Numbered from the stretch's first letter, positions 42,841 to 52,186 are shown. The stretch: DNA of 64,000 bases from Bacillus sp. FSL H8-0547 (GCA_038002745.1 JBBODD010000001.1:310001-374000); one strand, 5' to 3'. Notes: a model not told the origin generated them from the sequence alone. Numbers and translations are program-made.

Positions 42841-43584
42841 TTGGAATCAAAAGAAATGATCAAAGTGGAAAAGCTGAATAAATCATTCGGCGACCTGCAT
42901 GTCTTAAAAGATATTGATATGAAAGTTGGTGAAAGCGATGTTGTATGTTTGATCGGATCAAGCGGATCCGGAAAAAGCACCCTTCTCAGGTGCCTCAACT
43001 TTCTTGAGAAAAAAGATAACGGAAAAATCATCATAAACGGTGAAGAAGTCACACAGGCAACTCATGATATCAACGAAGTCCGGCAAAAAGTCGGCATGGT
43101 GTTTCAGCATTTCCAGCTGTTCCCTCATAAAACAGTGATTGAAAACATTATGGAAGCACCGCTGATGGTAAAGAAAATGAAAAAGAACCAGGCTGAAGCG
43201 GAAGCACGTGCTCTCCTTGAAAAAGTAGGGCTTTCCGACAAAGCAGATGTCTACCCGAACAAATTGTCAGGCGGGCAAAAGCAGCGGGTTGCCATTGCCC
43301 GGGCACTTGCGATGAAGCCTGAAATCATGCTGTTTGACGAACCTACATCCGCTCTTGATCCGGAACTTGTCGGAGAGGTTCTCGCCACCATGAAAGAACT
43401 TGCTGAAGAAGGAATGACAATGGTTGTCGTCACGCATGAGATGCAGTTTGCAAGAGAGGTTGCTGACTGGATCGTGTATATGAACGAAGGAAGAGTTGTT
43501 GAGATCGGACACCCGGAAGAGTTCTTTTCTAATCCAAAAGAAGAACGGACAAAAGAGTTTCTAAAGACCACTCAGCTCAGCTGA
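42841..43584 (+). CDS. Polar amino-acid ABC transporter, ATP-binding protein
   Basis: A 247-residue ATPase of the GlnQ/ArtR type. Walker [10 protein letters not shown], signature [15 protein letters not shown], Walker [15 protein letters not shown], and the H-loop in [14 protein letters not shown] are all present. The TTG start at 42841 has AAAGGAGGG seven bases upstream, which is better placed than the next ATG. Third gene of the operon, 14 bases after the permease; followed by a terminator. Confidence 0.92.
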   Translation: MESKEMIKVEKLNKSFGDLHVLKDIDMKVGESDVVCLIGSSGSGKSTLLRCLNFLEKKDNGKIIINGEEVTQATHDINEVRQKVGMVFQHFQLFPHKTVIENIMEAPLMVKKMKKNQAEAEARALLEKVGLSDKADVYPNKLSGGQKQRVAIARALAMKPEIMLFDEPTSALDPELVGEVLATMKELAEEGMTMVVVTHEMQFAREVADWIVYMNEGRVVEIGHPEEFFSNPKEERTKEFLKTTQLS

Positions 43585-43587
43585 GTA

Positions 43588-43620
43588 AAAGCCGCAGAAC
43601 ATGGATTCTGCGGTTTTTTT
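43588..43620 (+). terminator. Terminator of the amino-acid importer operon
   Basis: Stem CCGCAGAA / TTCTGCGG with a 6-base loop, followed by TTTTTTT. Confidence 0.8.
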
Positions 43621-43649
43621 CATGGATCCTTCTTCCACTATAATTTTTC

Positions 43650-43702
43650 TTGCCAAAACGGCCAATATTAGATATGATGTAAACGAATTCAAGAGGTCTG
43701 AC
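43650..43702 (+). promoter_or_regulatory. Promoter with cre and shared motif before yczE-like gene
   Basis: TTGCCA (43650-43655) and TATGAT (43673-43678) with 17-base spacing form a sigma-A promoter. A perfect cre consensus match ATGTAAACGAATTCA (43677-43691) overlaps the -10 end and start site, so CcpA repression is expected. The 11-base AGAGGTCTGAC follows at 43692-43702; the same motif lies behind the nupC promoter (44415). Confidence 0.65.
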
Positions 43703-43741
43703 GACTAACAACTAATAACTCCACGTGAGAGGGGACACAAT

Positions 43742-44362
43742 ATGAAAGAAAGAATACTGTTTTTCATGACAGGCTTACTGGCTCTTACGCTCGGTGTAGC
43801 CCTGATTATCAAATCAGGTCTTGGCGCATCCTCATGGGACGCACTTGCAGTAGGAGAATCCAATCTTTTTGGACTCACTGTCGGTACCTGTATCTTTATA
43901 AATGGAATCGTTTTAATTTTTATTAACTCATTTCTGATGAAGAAGAAACCCGAGTTGCTCGCAGCAGGAAGCATTCTCTTAATTGGAGCTTTGATTGATT
44001 TCTGGCTTCTAGTCGTTTTAAAACACTATTCCCCTGCCGGATTATTCTTCCAGGCATCTGCTCTGATTGCCGGAATACTCACCATGGGCATTGGAGTAGC
44101 CGTTTATCTGCAGGCAAAGTTCCCTGCCAGTCCGATGGATACACTGATGGTTGCCATTCATACCCGTTTCGGTTTTAATTTAAGAAATTCAAGGATCATC
44201 AGCGAAACCTTTGCGCTCCTTCTCGCTTTTGCTTTTCAGGGAGCAATCGGCATCGGCACATTTGTCGTGACATTGACACTTGGTTTTGTTGTTCAATATT
44301 TCCATCCTAAATTTGAAGGGTTATTGCTGCGAATGAGCAGCAGCCGATTATCCTTTAAATAG
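43742..44362 (+). CDS. YczE-family membrane protein
   Basis: A 206-residue membrane protein with about five to six helices. IKSGLGASSWDALAVG and FPASPMDTLMVAIHTRFG are the duplicated glycine/serine motifs of the YczE/YyaS (DUF6198-like) family. B. subtilis YczE affects surfactin synthesis by an unknown mechanism; no such role is implied here. GAGGGG precedes the ATG. Same strand as nupC, but each has its own promoter. Confidence 0.82.
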   Translation: MKERILFFMTGLLALTLGVALIIKSGLGASSWDALAVGESNLFGLTVGTCIFINGIVLIFINSFLMKKKPELLAAGSILLIGALIDFWLLVVLKHYSPAGLFFQASALIAGILTMGIGVAVYLQAKFPASPMDTLMVAIHTRFGFNLRNSRIISETFALLLAFAFQGAIGIGTFVVTLTLGFVVQYFHPKFEGLLLRMSSSRLSFK

Positions 44363-44375
44363 CAAAAATTTATTG

Positions 44376-44431
44376 TTGCTTTGTTCCTATAAATCTATTA
44401 TAGTTGAATACGTCAGAGGTCAGACATCTGA
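44376..44431 (+). promoter_or_regulatory. nupC promoter with operator-like palindrome
   Basis: TTGCTT (44376-44381) and TATAGT (44399-44404) are 17 bases apart. AGAGGTCAGAC at 44415-44425 repeats the motif seen before the YczE gene, and here it runs into a palindrome TCAGA-CA-TCTGA (44420-44431), roughly +10 from the start site. This resembles a GntR-type operator; the regulator is unknown. Confidence 0.55.
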
Positions 44432-44458
44432 TCATACTGACTCTCTTTTTTGAAGAGG

Positions 44459-44473
44459 ATGAAAGCGTATACA
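44459..44473 (+). promoter_or_regulatory. cre site in the nupC leader
   Basis: ATGAAAGCGTATACA fits the cre consensus at every specified position. It lies about 50 bases downstream of the start site, where CcpA acts as a roadblock. Catabolite repression of nucleoside uptake is known in B. subtilis. Confidence 0.6.
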
Positions 44474-44520
44474 GTGTCTTTCAAAAATTGTTTTATAATT
44501 CCATCACAGAGGTGAACGAA

Positions 44521-45702
44521 ATGAAATACCTGATTGCCCTTCTTGGACTTGCCATCGTACTTGGTCTCGCCTGGGTTGCCAGCAGCGACCGCAAGAAAAT
44601 CAAGTTTAAACCTGTTGCACTGATGATTGTTATACAAATTGCTTTAACGTTCCTATTACTCAACACAAAATTTGGTCTCGTGTTAATTACTGCAATTGCC
44701 GACGGATTCGGCAAGCTGCTTGAATATGCAAACGAAGGAATCATGTTTGTTTTTGGCGGACTCGCGAATGATGGACAATCTCCATTTTTCCTGAACGTTC
44801 TTCTCCCAATCGTCTTTATCTCTGCTTTGATCGGGATCTTCCAGTACTTTAAAATTCTGCCTTTTGTTATGAAGGGCATCGGTTATGTACTGAGCAAGGT
44901 TAACGGCATGGGTAAGCTTGAGTCTTACAATGCAGTTGCATCAGCGATTGTAGGTCAGTCCGAAGTCTTCATCACCGTTAAAAAACAGCTTGGACAGCTG
45001 TCTTCACAGCGTCTGTACACACTTTGCGCATCTGCAATGTCGACTGTATCCATGTCGATTGTTGGAGCATACATGACGATGATCGAGCCGAAGTATGTTG
45101 TAACGGCAATCGTCATCAACCTGTTCGGCGGATTTATCATTGCCTCAATCATTAATCCGTACACTGTTTCAGATGAAGAAGATATTCTTGTCATTCAGGA
45201 AGAAGAAAAGCAGTCATTCTTTGAAATGCTTGGCGAATACATCATGGACGGTTTCAAAGTAGCCGTCATTGTCGGCGCTATGCTGATTGGTTTCGTTGCC
45301 CTGATTGCAGCGGTCAACAACATTTTTGATATGATCTTCGGCATTACATTCCAGGGTATTCTTGGATACATCTTTGCCCCATTCGCCTTTATCATGGGTG
45401 TTCCTATGAACGAAGCAGTAGCTGCGGGCGGAATTATGGCAACTAAGCTTGTGACAAACGAATTTGTAGCGATGATGGACCTGGCTAATGTTGCAGATAC
45501 GTTCAGTGAGCGTACGCTTGGCATCATCTCCGTCTTCCTTGTCTCGTTTGCCAATTTCTCATCCATCGGAATTATTGCCGGTGCGGTGAAGGGTCTGCAT
45601 GAAAAACAAGGAAACGTAGTTGCACGTTTCGGTTTGAAACTGCTTTACGGTGCTACACTTGTGAGTATCCTGTCAGCGATTATTGTAAGTATCGTATTAT
45701 AA
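44521..45702 (+). CDS. nupC: Concentrative nucleoside transporter, NupC type
   Basis: A 393-residue proton/sodium-nucleoside symporter (CNT family) with about ten helices. [23 protein letters not shown] is the family signature, and [21 protein letters not shown] and [23 protein letters not shown] the two substrate-binding helical hairpins. The ATG at 44521 with AGAGGTGA upstream gives exactly the usual length; the open frame upstream lies in the leader. Purine versus pyrimidine preference cannot be told from here. Confidence 0.9.
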   Translation: MKYLIALLGLAIVLGLAWVASSDRKKIKFKPVALMIVIQIALTFLLLNTKFGLVLITAIADGFGKLLEYANEGIMFVFGGLANDGQSPFFLNVLLPIVFISALIGIFQYFKILPFVMKGIGYVLSKVNGMGKLESYNAVASAIVGQSEVFITVKKQLGQLSSQRLYTLCASAMSTVSMSIVGAYMTMIEPKYVVTAIVINLFGGFIIASIINPYTVSDEEDILVIQEEEKQSFFEMLGEYIMDGFKVAVIVGAMLIGFVALIAAVNNIFDMIFGITFQGILGYIFAPFAFIMGVPMNEAVAAGGIMATKLVTNEFVAMMDLANVADTFSERTLGIISVFLVSFANFSSIGIIAGAVKGLHEKQGNVVARFGLKLLYGATLVSILSAIIVSIVL

Positions 45703-45704
45703 TG

Positions 45705-45742
45705 AAAAAACAGATCCCGTGATTTAGCGGGATCTGTTTTTT
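45705..45742. terminator. Bidirectional terminator after nupC
   Basis: Stem AAAAAACAGATCCCG / CGGGATCTGTTTTTT with a short loop lies between the convergent nupC and M14 peptidase genes. Confidence 0.9.
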
Positions 45743-45747
45743 ATTGC

Positions 45748-47364
45748 TTACTTCAGCTTTTTCCCATCAAACATAAACCGGTAAACCGGCAATTCTTCAC
45801 CAATTTCTGACGGAATATAGCCGAATGTTACATAGCTGTCAATCGACTCGGGCTCAAGGGAGAGAGACAGCAGATTATTTTGCGGCTGAGCAGACAAGAA
45901 GATAAATGAGCCTTTCGGGAAAACGACCTCTTTTTTTGTGAGCTCTGTCTCCACTTCAACCAGCTGCTTTCCTTCGTACAGTTCTGTCTCTTCTTTGCTT
46001 GTTATCTGATAGGCTTCAACAGGGAGTTTCATTTGTTTCGGAAGCTTAAATCCTTTTACTCCCTGATTCATCAGCCTGGCCGCAGCATCACCCTGATCAG
46101 GCTGCAGTACATATGCGGTCGGACGCTCGCGTGTTAATGTCGGAACAGCTTCTGTTGCACTGAAATAATTAACAGGTACATCCTGAACAGTTCCGCTCTC
46201 AATATCAATCATTTCAAGAGTCTGTCCTTCTATCTCCAATGCTTCACTGTTCACATAAACAGGATCATTGTCATTTGGAAGCAGGCCTTTTTTAACTAGC
46301 TTTGCCCGTTCGGCTGCAACCGTTACTTTTACTTTACGGGCATTTTCTGCTGTCTGTCTTAAAATGCTTTCATGTGTGGCGATTTGAGCTGCGACCCGGC
46401 GTCCAAAGTCCTCCCTGCCAATTTCAATGCCCCTGCTTTCCACAAGGAACGAAAAGGCAGGCTGCAGTCCGAAGGAGTTTCTTCCGATGCGCGGCTCTGT
46501 CCCGCCTTCTAAAATATCAATTTCACCGTTTGTCACAGCGGTTGTATAATAGCGGTCAGCCGAATATCCCTGATCTTCAAGTGCAGTAAACGCAGGTTCA
46601 ACATAAAGGCTGTCTGACATCGTTCTGATTTTTTCAGGAATGTTTAAATTTCTGCCTGAGAGCAGAAGGATATCATGATACTTCAGGAGACCGTCTTCTC
46701 CAAACCGGTCAAACGAACGGGTGTACGGCGAATATTCATGGGCATCAATGACAACTTCAGGCGTGTACTTATTGTATTCACGGTGAATAGCCTGCACTTC
46801 CGGTGACTCCAGCTTGACATGATCACGGTTGCCGTCAAGGCCATTTTGAAGCTGCCGCTTAAAGTTGTAGGATCCATCCGGATTTACACGTGGAACAATA
46901 ATAATATTGATATCATCCAGCAGCTCTTTCCCAAGCTCGCCTGTCAGACGATTAGCGATGGCGAGAATGGATTCACCGCTTGCAGGCTCATTTCCGTGAA
47001 TCTGGCTCTGAATCCAGACCGTCGGCTTACGAGATGCATAGCTCGGTTTTATGCTCCCGTCCTTTGTAAAGTAAAGTGCAGGAATTGCCATGCCGTTTTG
47101 CGATTTGCCGATCTCTTTTACTGACACGTAAGGAGATTTTGTTTTGAGTTCTTCTATGTAAGCAAGCATTTCCTCCTGGGTGGTGAAGGCTTCTTCACCT
47201 TTTGTAAAAGCCGGTGTTTCATCTGTTGAAGCAACATCGGGAAAAAGCGGCCTTACTTGTTCGGGCTGTGTATACGTTTTTCCATAGTATGGTGTTTCGG
47301 CGCTGACTGCAGGGGCAAGAAGGAAGCTCGCTGTCAGCAAAACAGGAATCGCCTTTTTCTTCAA
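45748..47364 (-). CDS. Secreted M14-family zinc carboxypeptidase
   Basis: A 538-residue exported peptidase. A signal peptide (about 1-22) ends near AVSA. The catalytic domain (about 60-340) has the zinc ligands H and E in QIHGNEPASGE and the third ligand His in VVIDAHEYS; the catalytic Glu is in FSFLVESRGI. A C-terminal beta region (about 345-538) without a recognised domain follows. The TTG start has GAGGAG ten bases upstream. M14 enzymes remove C-terminal residues or trim wall peptides; the substrate is not known. Confidence 0.85.
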   Translation of the reverse strand: MKKKAIPVLLTASFLLAPAVSAETPYYGKTYTQPEQVRPLFPDVASTDETPAFTKGEEAFTTQEEMLAYIEELKTKSPYVSVKEIGKSQNGMAIPALYFTKDGSIKPSYASRKPTVWIQSQIHGNEPASGESILAIANRLTGELGKELLDDINIIIVPRVNPDGSYNFKRQLQNGLDGNRDHVKLESPEVQAIHREYNKYTPEVVIDAHEYSPYTRSFDRFGEDGLLKYHDILLLSGRNLNIPEKIRTMSDSLYVEPAFTALEDQGYSADRYYTTAVTNGEIDILEGGTEPRIGRNSFGLQPAFSFLVESRGIEIGREDFGRRVAAQIATHESILRQTAENARKVKVTVAAERAKLVKKGLLPNDNDPVYVNSEALEIEGQTLEMIDIESGTVQDVPVNYFSATEAVPTLTRERPTAYVLQPDQGDAAARLMNQGVKGFKLPKQMKLPVEAYQITSKEETELYEGKQLVEVETELTKKEVVFPKGSFIFLSAQPQNNLLSLSLEPESIDSYVTFGYIPSEIGEELPVYRFMFDGKKLK

Positions 47365-47601
47365 ATTTTCCCAACTCCTCTTGTCATTTGCTTACAATCA
47401 TAGAGGAAAAAGATAATATTATCAAAAAATTCACACTAGTTTCAAATTCCTATGTCTTCCTATAGTGTGTTCAATCTGAATCAAAACAGGAACATGGACA
47501 GGTTCTGATTCTCCTTATAATAGTGAATAAATACTCGCAGTATATGGCAGTCTGCCTGATAAGAGCGTCTTTTGGCTCAATTTTTCAAAAACCTTTCATA
47601 T
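47365..47601. other. Intergenic region upstream of the M14 peptidase gene
   Basis: Probable promoter region of the peptidase gene; no gene, RNA or clear operator seen. It runs into the direct repeat that starts near 47602. Confidence 0.4.
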
Positions 47602-47776
47602 GAACAAAAGCGCAAGCGCCCTGGTCAGATCCGATAGGCAGATAAGAATCCGGCGGAAAAGTCCGGTTTTGACTTTTTTGACGGATTTGTTCTGACAGAG
47701 GATTTAGGCGCTGGAGCTGGACGAAGATAACTTTGTTATGTTATCCACAGCCTTTTGCTCTTTATAATTTCCTTAA
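47602..47776. repeat. Dispersed ~175-bp repeat, copy 1
   Basis: Begins GAACAAAAGCGCAAGCGCC and ends near the first CCTTAA. It carries terminal inverted repeats (CAAGCGCC near the left end against AGGCGCT at about 47706) and an internal hairpin. It is nearly identical in sequence and orientation to the copy at 50448, with about 15 differences by eye. Such AAGCGC-bounded elements recur in Bacillus intergenic regions. No coding potential. Confidence 0.85.
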
Positions 47777-47782
47777 ATATAA

Positions 47783-47825
47783 AAAAGAGCCTAAACAAAG
47801 CCCCATGCTTCATTTAAGCTCTTTC
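47783..47825 (-). terminator. Terminator of the MFS exporter gene
   Basis: Minus-strand stem AAAGAGCTTAAA / TTTAGGCTCTTT (one G-T) with a long loop, followed by TTTT. Confidence 0.65.
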
Positions 47826-47826
47826 T

Positions 47827-49335
47827 TCATTTAGCGGATGCTGCCTCTTTCTTCTCGATGTTCAGTCTTGTTTTCCCCATAAAAAAGACGGTGATCAGGG
47901 CAGCTCCAAGCGGAATAAGCGCGAACAGGAACATGGCTGTAATAGAATCTGACATCGCATTTATTACCGGTTCAAGCACCCGGGCAGGAATCTGCCCCCG
48001 TACTTCCGGCTGAAAAATCCCCTGAGGATTGCTCATATCAAACCCGCTGCCGGCAGATCCGGCGTTTTCAAGCTCTCTTGTGAAGATTTTTGTCTGAATA
48101 GCTCCGAATATTGTCACACCGATTGTCATGCCAAGCGATCTGAAAAAGGCATTTGTTGCGTTCGCTGAACCTCTGAAACGAGGATCCAGGTTATGAATGG
48201 ACGCATTTGGAAGGAGCGAAAAGGAAAATCCGACGCCAAATCCCGATAGAATCATAAACAGCGTCAGCAGCAGCCTTCCCGTATCCGGCGTCATCGTGCT
48301 GAGGAGTCCCATTCCGGCTATAAAAGAAGTGATGGAAACGAACATGATGCTGCGGTAGCTTGTTTTTGTCATAAACGCACCTGCAAGTCCGCTGCCGACA
48401 ACCGACCCAAGCATAAGCGGCATGAGGATGTAACCTGCACTTGTAGCTGATCCCCCATATACAGCCTGAACAAAAATCGGAATAAAAATCGTAAGTATGA
48501 TAAACGAAGCCCCGTACAAAAAGGCAAGAATCTGAGAACTTGCAAACAGTCTGCTTTTAAACATCCAAAAAGAAATGATTGGATCTTTTGCTTTTATTTC
48601 GGCAACTAAAAATAAAATCAGAAATAAGACAAAAGAGCCGAACAATGAAAAGAACTGCCAAGAAGTCCAGGAGAACTCTTTTCCTCCAAGCTCCAGTGCA
48701 AACATAAGGCTGACAACGCCGGCTACAAGCGTGAGTGCTCCGGCCCAGTCAATTTTCTGGCTTTCAAGCTTTGCTTTTTCATGATAAAACTTTCCGACCA
48801 GAATGACGGATAAAAGACCGATTGGAATATTCACATAAAAAACCCAGTGCCAGCTGATATATTCTGTCAAATACGCTCCGATGAGCGGGCCGAAAACAGA
48901 TGCAGATCCGAAAACAGCACCTAAAAGCCCTGTCATTTTCCCGCGTTTTTCCGGCGGGAAAATATCAAAAACAATGGTAAATGCAATGGGCAGAAGCGCA
49001 CCGCCGCCAATTCCCTGAACAGCCCTGAAGATGCTGAGCTGAGTTATGTTCTGTGCAACCCCGCACAGGGCAGATCCTGCAAGAAAAATAATAAGTCCAA
49101 TGATGAAAAACCGTTTCCGCCCGTACATATCAGAAAGCTTTCCAAAAATCGGCATACCCGCAAGCACCGTCACCATATAGGCAGACGTTACCCACACGAA
49201 CTGATCAAGCCCTCCGAGATCACTGACAATCGATCCAAGGGCAGTTGCAACAATCGTGTTATCAATCGCAGCCATAAAAATACCGAGGAGGAGACCTGCG
49301 ACAACCAGCCGGGTATGTTGTTGAGATGCGTCCAT
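47827..49335 (-). CDS. MFS drug exporter, DHA2 (14-TM, EmrB/QacA type)
   Basis: A 502-residue proton-driven multidrug efflux pump with about 14 hydrophobic helices. The motifs are DNTIVATALGSI (DHA2 D1), GKLSDMYGRKRFFIIG (loop 2-3 motif A), and the RAVQGIGGGALLPI motif. The ATG at 49335 has AAGGAA about eight bases upstream, preferred over a GTG three codons earlier. A palindromic operator lies at its promoter (49364). Confidence 0.9.
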   Translation of the reverse strand: MDASQQHTRLVVAGLLLGIFMAAIDNTIVATALGSIVSDLGGLDQFVWVTSAYMVTVLAGMPIFGKLSDMYGRKRFFIIGLIIFLAGSALCGVAQNITQLSIFRAVQGIGGGALLPIAFTIVFDIFPPEKRGKMTGLLGAVFGSASVFGPLIGAYLTEYISWHWVFYVNIPIGLLSVILVGKFYHEKAKLESQKIDWAGALTLVAGVVSLMFALELGGKEFSWTSWQFFSLFGSFVLFLILFLVAEIKAKDPIISFWMFKSRLFASSQILAFLYGASFIILTIFIPIFVQAVYGGSATSAGYILMPLMLGSVVGSGLAGAFMTKTSYRSIMFVSITSFIAGMGLLSTMTPDTGRLLLTLFMILSGFGVGFSFSLLPNASIHNLDPRFRGSANATNAFFRSLGMTIGVTIFGAIQTKIFTRELENAGSAGSGFDMSNPQGIFQPEVRGQIPARVLEPVINAMSDSITAMFLFALIPLGAALITVFFMGKTRLNIEKKEAASAK

Positions 49336-49363
49336 TTCCTTCACTTCCTTAATAGTTAAGTTG

Positions 49364-49386
49364 ATGAAGCTTCATTTACTATTATA
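49364..49386 (-). promoter_or_regulatory. MFS promoter with palindromic operator
   Basis: A 12-base perfect palindrome ATGAAGCTTCAT (49364-49375) sits just downstream of a minus-strand TATAAT (49381-49386), i.e. at the start site. This is a typical place for a MarR/TetR repressor of a drug pump. No regulator gene is adjacent, and the -35 is weak. Confidence 0.55.
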
Positions 49387-49421
49387 GTCAAATTTGAATA
49401 AGATACCAGCATAAACTGCAA

Positions 49422-49446
49422 ATAAGCGGGCCAGTTACAGACCCGC
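49422..49446 (-). terminator. Terminator of the patatin-like gene
   Basis: Minus-strand GCGGGTC pairs with GGCCCGC (overlapping the stop codon), followed by TTATTTG. Short T run; moderate support. Confidence 0.5.
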
Positions 49447-50364
49447 AGCGGCTTTGGATTTTTTTCGTATTTCTTTATATTTCTCAAAATCAAAGCTTTT
49501 CAGAAACTGCTGTGCCGAAGAATACCCTGACTGATACAAGTACTCGATTTCCTCTCTATTCAAGTCAAAGTCGGTTGCTGTTATTCCTCCTGTGGGAATT
49601 TGCACCGTGCGTCCTTTTGTTTCTTCAGTCAAATGCCTCAGATCGTGAGCCTGCAGCATCGTTTTAAAGATATTTTTAAAAAGATGGACCGGTGTCGGTA
49701 TAACAGCCCCCGCCTTGATTTCTTCTTTAATAAAACGGAATCCGAAGGTTGGAAAGCGCGGTTCTTCTTTCGAATCAAACAGCCAGATCGGAAAATTGCT
49801 CAGCAGTCCGCCATCTAATATATAGGAAGTGAACTGGGAAGATGATTTCCATTTTACCGGCCTGAAGAAAAAGGGAATGGATGCGCTCATCATAACCGCT
49901 TTAGAGATTTTCAAGTCTGAGCGTTTCATCTTGTATTTGGGCAGATCATCAGGCAGGATAAGAATTTCTCCATTGGATACGTCTGATGCAATAATTTTCA
50001 GCTTATCTTCAGGCAGGTCTGCAAATGTATTGATCCCTTTTGCCGAAAGGAGACCGTCTATCCATTCTTCCAGATAGCTGTTTTTGTAAAAACCGAGATG
50101 AATCATGAGCTGAAGCAGTCCGCCGATGATTGGGATATAATTCAAAAAGGTTCTCCCTCTGAATTTCGTAAAATCAAGCTCTGTGAGATGCTCCCTGATT
50201 TCATTGCTTTTATAGCCTGCTGCCAAAAGGGCGGCAATGACAGCACCCGCAGATGTACCTGCAAGGCGTTCCCACTCAATTTTTTCTTCCTCCATTGCCT
50301 GAATAGCACCAGTAAACGCAATACCCCGGACTCCCCCGCCCTCAAATACTCCGTCAGCCTTCAT
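49435..50364 (-). CDS. Patatin-like phospholipase
   Basis: A 309-residue cytoplasmic lipid acyl hydrolase. The anion hole is EGGGVRGIAF (about residues 8-17), the nucleophile elbow GTSAG (Ser about 39) and the catalytic Asp in ILDGGLLSNFP (about 189). This is the complete Ser-Asp dyad of bacterial patatins. The ATG has GGAGGTGA seven bases upstream. It lies upstream of the MFS gene (same strand, about 100 bases apart). Its substrate is unknown. Confidence 0.88.
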   Translation of the reverse strand: MKADGVFEGGGVRGIAFTGAIQAMEEEKIEWERLAGTSAGAVIAALLAAGYKSNEIREHLTELDFTKFRGRTFLNYIPIIGGLLQLMIHLGFYKNSYLEEWIDGLLSAKGINTFADLPEDKLKIIASDVSNGEILILPDDLPKYKMKRSDLKISKAVMMSASIPFFFRPVKWKSSSQFTSYILDGGLLSNFPIWLFDSKEEPRFPTFGFRFIKEEIKAGAVIPTPVHLFKNIFKTMLQAHDLRHLTEETKGRTVQIPTGGITATDFDLNREEIEYLYQSGYSSAQQFLKSFDFEKYKEIRKKSKAAAGL

Positions 50365-50447
50365 CTGTGCTTCACCTCCGGAATGATCTTCTATCTTTAT
50401 TCTTGTTTTTTGTCATAAATCCTTTTTGTCAAACACATCAATCCAAG

Positions 50448-50621
50448 AACAAAAGCGCAAGCGCCTTGATCAGATCCGATAGACAGATAAGAATCCGGCA
50501 GAAAAGTCCGGTTTTGACTTTTTTGACGGATTTGTTCTGGCAGAGGATCTAGGCGCTTCCGCTTGCCGATGATTACTTTGTTATGTTATACACAGCCTTT
50601 TATTCTTTAATAATTCCTTAA
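50448..50621. repeat. Dispersed ~175-bp repeat, copy 2
   Basis: Second copy of the element at 47602, in the same orientation, starting GAACAAAAGCGCAAGCGCC and with AAGCGCCT / AGGCGCTT as terminal inverted repeats. The two copies flank the MFS and patatin-like genes, about 2.85 kb apart. Confidence 0.85.
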
Positions 50622-50625
50622 CACC

Positions 50626-50664
50626 AGAAAAAGAGGGAGAATCATGACATTCTCCCTCTTTTTC
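50626..50664 (-). terminator. Terminator of the opuF operon
   Basis: Stem AAAAAGAGGGAGAAT / ATTCTCCCTCTTTTT with a 6-base loop, directly after the opuFB stop. Confidence 0.9.
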
Positions 50665-50665
50665 C

Positions 50666-52186
50666 TTACTTCCCTAATAAGCCTTCTTTACTTAAATACT
50701 GCTCAGCAACTTCTGCAGCCGGTTTTCCTTCAACGTTTACCTGATAATTCATTTCTCTCATTTCGTCATCCGTTATTTTTCCTGACAATTGATTCAGTGC
50801 TTCCTCAAGCTCAGGATGCTCATCAAGCGTTTCCGTTCTCAGCAGCGGTGCTCCCTGATAGGGAGGAAACAGGTTTTTGTCGTCTTCAAGGACTAAAAGA
50901 TTATATTGTTTCAGCTCACTGTCTGTCGAATAAGCGTCAATTAAATTGATTTCGCCTGTCTGAATGGCTTCATATCTGAGCTTAGGCTCCATTGTTTTCA
51001 AGTTCGCAAAGGTGGTGCCGTAAACTTTCTGGATGCCTTTGTAGCCATCCTCCCGGTCCGAAAACTCAAGAGTGAATCCTGCTTTTATATTCCCTGCAGC
51101 CGGTTTAAGGTCTGACATTTTTTCAAGTCCGTATTGCTCTGCAGCTTCTTTGGGAACAGCAAGTGTATACGTGTTGTTGAATGACATCGGCTCAAGATAC
51201 GCCATATCAAATTTCTCAAGCATTCCCGCTTTTGCCTGCTCGTACACTTCATTCCGGTCTGTGCTGACGGCCTCTTCTTTTAAAAAGGTCGTAATCGCTG
51301 TTCCTGTAAATTCAGGGTAAATATCAATATCCCCTGACTTAAGAGCGTTAAAGACAAATGACGTTTTTCCAAGACCGGGCTTTAATTCAACCTCAAGATC
51401 CGTCTCCTGCTCTATCAGCAGCTTGTACATATTGATCAGTATTTCGGGTTCAGAACCAAGCTTTCCGGCAATGACAATGTCTTTCTTGCCGGTGCCGAAC
51501 GCAAGCGGCACCGCCACCGCCAGCAGTACGATTAATCCTGCAATGCCGATCACTTTCATTGATCGTCTCGCTGCTGCTTTTTCAACGCCTCGCAGAACGG
51601 CATCAAACAAAATAGCAAGCAGGGCAGCAGGAATCGCTCCAAGCAGAATCAGCATGTTGTCGTTTCTGTCGATGCCAAGCAAAATAAGCTTCCCGAGTCC
51701 TCCAGCACCAATAAGGGCCGCAAGTGTAGTGGTTCCAACAATCAGCACCATCGCCGTGCGGATACCAGCCATGATGACCGGCATGGCAAGCGGGAGCTCC
51801 ACTTTAAATAGCCGTTTCATGCTGTTCATCCCCATGGCGCGGGCTGCTTCAATTAAAGAGGAATCCACTTCTTTAATGCCGGTGTACGTATTTCGCAATA
51901 TCGGAAGCAGGGCATAGATGACCAGTGCAATAATGGCAGGCACTACTCCAATGCCCACGAGAGGAATAAGCAGTCCGAGAAGGGCAAGTGACGGAATCGT
52001 CTGCAGGACGGCAGAAACACCAATCACACCTTCTGCGGCTCCTGATTTTCTGGTCAAATAAATGCCGAGCGGAATGGAAATGGCGACCGCAAGCAGCAAA
52101 GCAATAAATGAGATCTGGATATGCTCAAGCAAAGCAGCTAAAAGCTCGCTTTGCCGTTCTTTAAATACGTCAATAAATGCCGTCAT
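50666..52186 (-). CDS. opuFB: Compatible-solute ABC importer, fused permease and substrate-binding protein (OpuFB-type)
   Basis: A 506-residue fusion. Residues about 1-215 form an OpuC/ProW-type permease with six helices and the EAA motif (EAARAMGMNSMKRLFKVELPLAMPVIM). A linker helix (about 218-235) follows, and residues about 240-506 form the extracellular OpuAC-type binding domain (DIVIAGKLGSEPEILINMYKLLIE, DIDIYPEFTGTAITTFL). The order permease-then-binding domain matches OpuF, a glycine-betaine/choline-type osmoprotectant importer described in Bacillus. The start overlaps the opuFA stop (ATGA at 52183-52186). Confidence 0.88.
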   Translation of the reverse strand: MTAFIDVFKERQSELLAALLEHIQISFIALLLAVAISIPLGIYLTRKSGAAEGVIGVSAVLQTIPSLALLGLLIPLVGIGVVPAIIALVIYALLPILRNTYTGIKEVDSSLIEAARAMGMNSMKRLFKVELPLAMPVIMAGIRTAMVLIVGTTTLAALIGAGGLGKLILLGIDRNDNMLILLGAIPAALLAILFDAVLRGVEKAAARRSMKVIGIAGLIVLLAVAVPLAFGTGKKDIVIAGKLGSEPEILINMYKLLIEQETDLEVELKPGLGKTSFVFNALKSGDIDIYPEFTGTAITTFLKEEAVSTDRNEVYEQAKAGMLEKFDMAYLEPMSFNNTYTLAVPKEAAEQYGLEKMSDLKPAAGNIKAGFTLEFSDREDGYKGIQKVYGTTFANLKTMEPKLRYEAIQTGEINLIDAYSTDSELKQYNLLVLEDDKNLFPPYQGAPLLRTETLDEHPELEEALNQLSGKITDDEMREMNYQVNVEGKPAAEVAEQYLSKEGLLGK

